Assembly: GCA_030636125.1 (NCBI GenBank)
Contig: DAOVXM010000032.1
Span: forward strand, 1-11,403
Reading direction: 5' to 3'
DNA from: Chloroflexota bacterium
Lineage (GTDB): Bacteria; Chloroflexota; Anaerolineae; Anaerolineales; UBA4823
Length of the DNA: 11,403 bases
Of this stretch, positions 6,899-11,403 are shown piece by piece; position 1 is the stretch's first letter; each line of letters starts with the position of its first letter. Both the position numbers and the translations under genes were made by a program. The notes beneath the pieces were generated by a model that was not told the DNA's origin, searched no databases, and was given only the letters and a program-made list of their open reading frames with translations.

Positions 6899-7885
6899 CT
6901 AATATCCAGCCGAAATATCAACACGATTAGGAAGCGGTAGTCCTTGAGTAGCGGTGTTTAGCAATTCCCCCAGTTGTTCTATTCGTCCTCTCTCGGTTTC
7001 CTTTGTGAGTCCAGCACGATGTGGGCTTAAGACAACATTCTCGAGCTCATGAAAAGGGAAATCCGCAGGGGGTGTATGAGCACGCTCTTCAGGGGCTACC
7101 GGATAGTTGTACCATACATCAAGCCCTGCTGCGGCCAAGTGGCGTTCATGCAAGGCTTGAAATAAGGCGGCTTGATTTACAATTCGACCGCGACCTACAT
7201 TAACGAGAATGCCTCCAGGAGGCATTAGGTTAATTTCTTCAGATCCTATTAGGTTTTCAGTATCAGACGTTAGAGGCAGGCAGATCATGAGGACTTGAGC
7301 GCGTGGTAGTAATTTTTTTAGGGCAGCTAGATCGTGAATTTCAGTGTCGAATGGGATAGATTTCATACGTTCAGGATGGCGCCTTACAGCGAGAATGTTC
7401 ATACCAATTGCATGACAAACTTTACCTATTGCCTGTCCAATATGGCCGAAGCCAAGAATAAGCACAGTGTTATCACGCAACTTGATGGCTGGGCTGGGTT
7501 GGTATCGTAACGACCAGTCATGTGCACGTAATCTCTGGTCAAAAGGGATGACATATTTAGCTGCGGAAAGCAGTAAAGCTAACGCCATCTCGGCGGTGTC
7601 TGTTGCATTGTGGTGCAGGTTGTGGATAGCAATTTGCGGAAAAGCACTCATTAACACGCGAGTACTTTCTGGCAAACCGGTAAATGGAATGATAAGAGTA
7701 TGCAGGTTTCGGCTGGCTTCCAGATGGTGTCTATCTGGAAGCCCAGCAACCAGGATGTCGTAGTCAGGTTTGGGAGGTAAGTTCATACCGCTGGTGATGG
7801 ATAATTCTGGCAGCAGCATCCTTTTTAACGCTGAAAGGTCATCAGGCTCAGGTGGGATTAAGATGTGGGCTTTGATTTTTTCCAT
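6899..7885 (-). CDS. D-isomer specific 2-hydroxyacid dehydrogenase family protein
   Basis: The 328-residue product is of usual length for NAD(P)-dependent D-2-hydroxyacid dehydrogenases. It has the Rossmann motif GFGHIG at 145-150, the catalytic Arg232 in NVGRG, Asp256 in LDVW and His289 in SPHRAG. After the second Rossmann strand it has AVRRHP (Arg168, Arg169) where NAD-specific members carry an Asp, which suggests NADP(H) use. The Glu normally five residues after the Asp (as in D-lactate and phosphoglycerate dehydrogenases) is Tyr261 here (DVWYNYP), recalling formate dehydrogenase, which also has DVW but Gln at this place. The substrate is therefore unclear; glyoxylate/hydroxypyruvate reduction is one option. 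The ATG at 7885 lacks a clear ribosome binding site. The MBL-fold gene follows after 45 bases. Confidence 0.88.
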   Translation of the reverse strand: MEKIKAHILIPPEPDDLSALKRMLLPELSITSGMNLPPKPDYDILVAGLPDRHHLEASRNLHTLIIPFTGLPESTRVLMSAFPQIAIHNLHHNATDTAEMALALLLSAAKYVIPFDQRLRAHDWSLRYQPSPAIKLRDNTVLILGFGHIGQAIGKVCHAIGMNILAVRRHPERMKSIPFDTEIHDLAALKKLLPRAQVLMICLPLTSDTENLIGSEEINLMPPGGILVNVGRGRIVNQAALFQALHERHLAAAGLDVWYNYPVAPEERAHTPPADFPFHELENVVLSPHRAGLTKETERGRIEQLGELLNTATQGLPLPNRVDISAGY

Positions 7886-7975
7886 GAATATATTGATTTT
7901 CCAGTACTTATAGCTAGCGCTTGCTTGTTAACTCATTTTTGAATGGTTACACTCCTTTCTTGGAGTATACTACTG

Positions 7976-8060
7976 CTTTGTCAGGGATGAATGTTTCATT
8001 CGATATCCGGGTTACCACACTCTTGACAAAGCTTAAAGTGTTCCGTCTACGCTCAATTCT
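7976..8060 (-). repeat. Dispersed repeat copy B with internal inverted repeat
   Basis: This is the second copy of the repeat at 4813-4897, in opposite orientation. Its 56-base core is 7976-8031 (arms CTTTGTCAGG and CTTGACAAAG, one mismatch between arms). In the orientation of copy A it contains GAATGAAACATTC, a perfect five-base-pair hairpin with a three-base loop; in copy A two bases differ and this small hairpin is lost. It lies in the 228-base gap between two divergent genes, about 90 bases upstream of the dehydrogenase start and about 54 bases before the YbaK-type start. A separate small hairpin, ACTCC-TTTCTT-GGAGT, lies next to it at 7951-7966. Confidence 0.8.
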
Positions 8061-8113
8061 TAAGTAGAATCAACTCATAAGTGCAACACTGAAGGTCAAG
8101 AAGAGAGGCAAGC

Positions 8114-8587
8114 ATGGATAACTCCACTCCGGTTACAATCGATTTGAGTTCTAAAAAAATTCCTTATAGGGTATTTCGCCATCCTGGACCAATTCATTCA
8201 TTGGAGCAGGCAGCCCAGGAGCGAGGGCAAGAGCCTGGGCAGGTCATCCGTAGTATCCTTTTTCGAATATCTCAGGACAACTATGTGATGGTGCTGGTTG
8301 CAGGTCCAAAGCAGGTTTCCTGACAAGCGTTACGAGGTTATCTAGGGCAGTCACGGCTGACGATGGCCAGCAAAGAAGATGTGCTAGCTGTTACGGGCTA
8401 CCAACTTGGGGCTGTATCTCCTTTTGGGCTGCCCCAACCATTACGGGTTCTGGTAGACAGAAATGTGTTTTTCCCTGACGAAGTCTCAATAGGTTCAGGT
8501 GTAAGGGGTGTGAGTGTTATTATAAAAGCGAGTGATTTAAAGAAAGCATTGGGAGAAGTGGAGGTTGGTCATTTTGTAAAAGATTAG
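8114..8587 (+). pseudogene. YbaK/ProX-type aminoacyl-tRNA deacylase, interrupted by one in-frame TGA
   Basis: Proteins of this family hydrolyse mischarged aminoacyl-tRNA (for example Cys-tRNA-Pro or Ala-tRNA-Pro). The frame from ATG 8114, preceded by AGAGG five bases away, gives 69 residues ([33 protein letters not shown]), then TGA at 8321-8323, then continues in the same frame for 87 residues to 8587 with the family's second half (ALRGYLGQSRLTMASKEDVL, TGYQLGAVSPFGL, VSIGSGVRGVSVIIKASDL). Read through, the protein would be 157 residues, the usual family size. There is no frameshift and no other damage. From memory of the family the stop sits where Trp often follows Ser, which fits a single TGG to TGA change. 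This may be a recent nonsense mutation, a sequencing or assembly error, or readthrough (context TGA-C). A restart at ATG 8363 would lack the first half of the domain. Confidence 0.85.
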
Positions 8588-8629
8588 GGATTACTCCAAA
8601 TTTAAAATATAAGCCTGTGGATCTTTTGA

Positions 8630-8890
8630 TTACTTAGCGTGGCTTAGGATACGAAGTTTATCTTTTAATTGGCGATTACTCGGCTCTATAAGAACTGAGC
8701 CATCCTCAAAAACAATGGTAGGGACACTTCGCATACCGTTATTTATAGACAAAACATAATTCTCCCCAGCCTGGTTATTGTCAATATCTACCCATTCGAA
8801 GGGTATATTAGTGGTCTTTAGAATCCGCCTTGCCCGGTAGCAGTCGCCGCACCACTCTGTACCGTAGATGATGATCTTGTCCTGTGGCAT
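8630..8890 (-). CDS. Mycoredoxin/NrdH-like glutaredoxin family protein
   Basis: The 86-residue product is a small glutaredoxin-fold protein with the redox motif Trp13-Cys14-Gly-Asp-Cys17 and the later cis-Pro segment RSVPTIVFEDGSVLIEPSNRQL. The run YGTEWCGDC at the N-terminus and the VP-T-FxDGS-L--PS pattern are those of mycoredoxin-1-type proteins, which in Actinobacteria reduce mycothiol mixed disulfides; which low-molecular-weight thiol is used here is not known. It is likely a cytoplasmic thiol-disulfide reductase. The ATG at 8890 has GGAGA upstream at workable spacing. It converges with the broken YbaK-type gene (42 bases between stops) and is divergent from the DUF72 gene. Confidence 0.88.
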   Translation of the reverse strand: MPQDKIIIYGTEWCGDCYRARRILKTTNIPFEWVDIDNNQAGENYVLSINNGMRSVPTIVFEDGSVLIEPSNRQLKDKLRILSHAK

Positions 8891-8959
8891 TTTCTGTCTC
8901 CAATGTGTTTAACCGGCGGTAGATGGAGAAACATTTTAATTAAAACCCCAAAGATTAAA

Positions 8960-8989
8960 TCGACATATAAAATGATTTCTAATTATAAT
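8960..8989 (+). promoter_or_regulatory. Likely sigma70-type promoter for the DUF72-ctaA pair
   Basis: TCGACA (8960-8965, five of six to the -35 consensus) and TATAAT (8984-8989, perfect -10) are 18 bases apart. Transcription would start near 8996, giving an untranslated leader of about 100 bases before the DUF72 start. A short frame within that leader (ATG 9048 to TAG 9131, 27 codons) overlaps the gene start but has no support as a real peptide. Confidence 0.5.
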
Positions 8990-9096
8990 AGGTGTTTTGA
9001 GGCGATTGGTCATTTTTAGTCAACTCAATTTGAAAAATATTACACCAATGGCATATTCAAAACTCGCAGCAGAAGTATCCGGTAAGACTGATCAAG

Positions 9097-9903
9097 ATGG
9101 TTGCATGGTATCTAGGAACGATGGGCTTTAGTTATAAAGACTGGGAGAGAGTCTTTTATCCAGAGAGATTGTCATCGCGTAATTATTTGAGACACTACAG
9201 CCGGTATTTCAATGCCGTTGAGATTGATTCCACATTTTATGGAACACCGCGATTAGAAACCGTAAGACAATGGGCAGGGATAACGCCGCACGATTTCCAG
9301 ATTTGCGTGAAAACGCCTCGCAGGATTACCCATGAATCGATGTTAAAGGATTCTGTTGAGGAGATGAGAGAATTTGTCAGGGTTGTCAGTGAGCTGGGTG
9401 AAAAATTGGGTGTTATCTTGATACAATTTCCGCCTTCGTTCACTTGCCAAGGATTTTTTGAAATTTTGGAAGAATTCTTATCTCATCTACGCTCAAGTAT
9501 AGCAGAGGCTAAGGATATTCGCTTTGCAGTTGAATTCCGTCACCTATCGTGGTACACAATAAAAACAGCTGAAATGCTTGGTAATTACCAAGTATGTTGG
9601 ACAGCGACTGAGTATCCCAAGTTGCCCAACAAAATCCACAAAACTACTGATTACCTATATATCCGATGGATTGGGCAGCATGGAACTTATCTGCATCATG
9701 ACCGAGAAGTGGAGGATAAAATATCTCAATTGGAAAGATGGTGGGAGCTTATCCAGGACAATATTACGAGCATTGATTCTATCTATGGGTTTTTTAACAA
9801 TGATTATTCTGGGCATGCGCCGGTTACATGTAACAAATTCAAATCAATCACCGGTTTGCCAACAAAAACATTAAGACCACCACAACAAGGAACCTTGTTC
9901 TAG
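9097..9903 (+). CDS. DUF72 family protein (YecE-like)
   Basis: The 268-residue product matches the DUF72 family, a TIM-barrel-like group of unproven function: WYLGTMGFSYKDW near the N-terminus (usual form GTSGWSYKDW), FNAVEIDSTFYGTP at about 38-51, the KTPRRITH segment at about 72-79, GVILIQFPPSF at about 105-115, FAVEFRHLSW at about 142-151 and a C-terminal YGFFNNDYSGHAP. Length is normal for the family. No enzymatic role can be given. The start codon has no strong ribosome binding site; the homology begins directly after it, so the start is probably right. ctaA follows after 12 bases, so both genes are likely read from one promoter at 8960-8989. Confidence 0.9.
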   Translation: MVAWYLGTMGFSYKDWERVFYPERLSSRNYLRHYSRYFNAVEIDSTFYGTPRLETVRQWAGITPHDFQICVKTPRRITHESMLKDSVEEMREFVRVVSELGEKLGVILIQFPPSFTCQGFFEILEEFLSHLRSSIAEAKDIRFAVEFRHLSWYTIKTAEMLGNYQVCWTATEYPKLPNKIHKTTDYLYIRWIGQHGTYLHHDREVEDKISQLERWWELIQDNITSIDSIYGFFNNDYSGHAPVTCNKFKSITGLPTKTLRPPQQGTLF

Positions 9904-9915
9904 GAAGGGAGCGGT

Positions 9916-10878
9916 ATGAAGCTTACGGGATATGCAAAATTTGCCTGGGGTGTGTTAATTTACAATATTTTTGTGATCTTGTGGGGGGCATTCGTGCGAG
10001 CAACCGGTTCTGGCGCTGGCTGTGGGAGTCATTGGCCGCTTTGCAATGGCCAAGTTATGCCACAAGAACCTCAAATTGAGACAATCATCGAGTTCGCTCA
10101 TCGCCTCAGCAGCGGACTTGCATTTGTCCTGGTGTTGGTAATGTTAATATGGGCGTTGCGAGCCTACCCCAAAGGGCATGTGGTCCGTCGCGGCGCCTGG
10201 TTCTCAATGATCTTGATCACAACAGAAGCTCTGGTTGGCGCCGGGCTGGTCCTATTCGAGTGGGTTGCACAAGACGCTTCGGTAGGCCGCGCAATTTCCA
10301 TCGTGATCCATTTGATAAATACCTTTTTATTGCTGGCAGCATTGAGTTTAAACGCTTGGTGGGCTTCCGGTGGGCGTAAAATCCAGATACGAGAGAATGG
10401 CTCTCTTGCCTGGCTCCTCATCCTTGGCTTATTAGGTACCATGATAATCGGAGCAAGTGGTGCACTTACTGCTCTTGGGGATACATTATTCCCTGTAAAT
10501 TCTTTAGCGGAAGGAATCAGGCAAGATTTTACGCCCACTGCACATTTCTTGCTGCGATTACGCCTGCTCCATCCCAGCGTAGCTGTGGTTGTGGGGATTT
10601 ACTTGCTGATTTTGGCTGGTGTTATTCGAGTGCAGAGACCAGCACAGCCAACCCAAGCACTCGCATATGCTTTAACTATATTAGTCCTAGTGCAATTAGG
10701 GGCAGGATTACTTAATGTGTTTTTGTTGGCACCGGTATGGATGCAAATCGTGCATTTGCTATTGGCCGATGGGGTCTGGATCGTGCTGGTACTATTAACT
10801 GCTTCTGCTCTAGCAGAAAAAAATCAATTGGTTGTCCAACTAGAAACTTCTGAGAACGTGTCCGGTTTAGCGAGTTGA
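9916..10878 (+). CDS. ctaA: Heme A synthase (CtaA/Cox15 family)
   Basis: CtaA oxidises the C8 methyl of heme O to a formyl group, giving heme A for aa3-type cytochrome oxidases; it is an integral membrane protein with eight spans in two four-helix halves. The 320-residue product has the first-loop signature VRATGSGAGCGSHWPLCNG with Cys36 and Cys43, the catalytic-loop Glu59 in EFAHR, and four heme-ligand histidines in the expected places: His62, His132 (VIHLIN), His219 (LRLLHPS) and His280 (QIVHLLLAD). Eight hydrophobic segments fit. The start at 9916 has AGGGAG just upstream and lies 12 bases past the DUF72 stop. Heme O synthase (ctaB) and oxidase genes are not in the window. Presence of this gene points to aerobic respiration. 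Confidence 0.95.
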   Translation: MKLTGYAKFAWGVLIYNIFVILWGAFVRATGSGAGCGSHWPLCNGQVMPQEPQIETIIEFAHRLSSGLAFVLVLVMLIWALRAYPKGHVVRRGAWFSMILITTEALVGAGLVLFEWVAQDASVGRAISIVIHLINTFLLLAALSLNAWWASGGRKIQIRENGSLAWLLILGLLGTMIIGASGALTALGDTLFPVNSLAEGIRQDFTPTAHFLLRLRLLHPSVAVVVGIYLLILAGVIRVQRPAQPTQALAYALTILVLVQLGAGLLNVFLLAPVWMQIVHLLLADGVWIVLVLLTASALAEKNQLVVQLETSENVSGLAS

Positions 10879-10924
10879 ACAGGAAAGTAGTCCAGGCTAA
10901 ATCTATCTGAAGTAAGTTTTGGAC

Positions 10925-10930
10925 TATAAT
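10925..10930 (+). promoter_or_regulatory. -10 box placed for leaderless ligA transcription
   Basis: A perfect TATAAT ends eight bases before the ATG at 10939. Transcription starting the usual six or seven bases downstream would begin at or next to the start codon. No Shine-Dalgarno sequence lies before the ATG and no good -35 hexamer is seen, so a leaderless mRNA is the simplest reading. Tentative. Confidence 0.4.
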
Positions 10931-10932
10931 AG

Positions 10933-11403
<471 letters not shown>

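Noticed and set aside
8022..8053. TTGACA in the repeat arms as the -35 box of an outward promoter
   Set aside because: No acceptable -10 hexamer lies 16-19 bases away in either direction in either copy.
8114..8587. TGA as a sense codon (alternative genetic code) or selenocysteine
   Set aside because: ctaA ends with TGA, other genes use TGG for Trp and have no internal TGA, and a Sec residue is not expected in this family; no obvious stem-loop was seen after the TGA.
8578..8627. Inverted repeat AAAAGAT/ATCTTTT between the convergent YbaK-type and mycoredoxin-like genes as a bidirectional terminator
   Set aside because: Only seven AT-rich pairs with a 36-base loop; too weak to call.
9048..9131. 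27-codon upstream frame overlapping the DUF72 start
   Set aside because: It has no ribosome binding site and no recognisable sequence features; likely chance.

Overview
The window looks like ordinary chromosomal sequence from a free-living bacterium of moderate GC. Several products resemble the versions I associate with Chloroflexota (Anaerolineae-like): a secreted thioredoxin domain fused in front of a VKOR domain, a mycoredoxin-type glutaredoxin, and a DVW-type D-hydroxyacid dehydrogenase. This assignment is inference from protein character only; no rRNA or other marker is present.

Layout. Positions 1-4576 (minus strand) hold a tight [NiFe]-hydrogenase maturation operon read in the order hypA-hypB-hypF-hypC-hypD, with hypD cut by the left edge and gaps of only 16-32 bases. 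A 359-base gap (4577-4935) follows, holding one copy of a dispersed repeat. Next, still on the minus strand, come a thioredoxin-VKOR disulfide-forming membrane protein (4936-6000), an MBL-fold hydrolase (6233-6853) and a D-2-hydroxyacid dehydrogenase (6899-7885). The second repeat copy, in opposite orientation, lies at 7976-8060. A YbaK-type tRNA deacylase gene on the plus strand (8114-8587) is broken by one in-frame TGA. A small mycoredoxin-like gene (8630-8890, minus) is divergent from a plus-strand pair, a DUF72 protein and heme A synthase ctaA (9097-10878). The 5' part of ligA, NAD+-dependent DNA ligase, runs off the right edge.

How the genes fit together. The Hyp proteins build the Fe(CN)2CO centre and deliver nickel to [NiFe]-hydrogenases; no hydrogenase structural gene is in view. 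CtaA makes heme A for aa3-type terminal oxidases, so the organism probably respires oxygen and may couple this to H2 metabolism. The Trx-VKOR protein and the mycoredoxin-like protein handle thiol-disulfide chemistry outside and inside the membrane.

Most notable observations: an 85-base repeat present twice in inverted orientation, with a 56-base core bounded by 10-base inverted repeats; the single TGA in the YbaK-type gene, at a position where a Trp is expected; the Trx-before-VKOR domain order with a likely CTG start; loss of the usual active-site Glu in the dehydrogenase; and an apparently leaderless ligA. I found no new defence or mobile system: most of the window is recognisable housekeeping and maturation genes.
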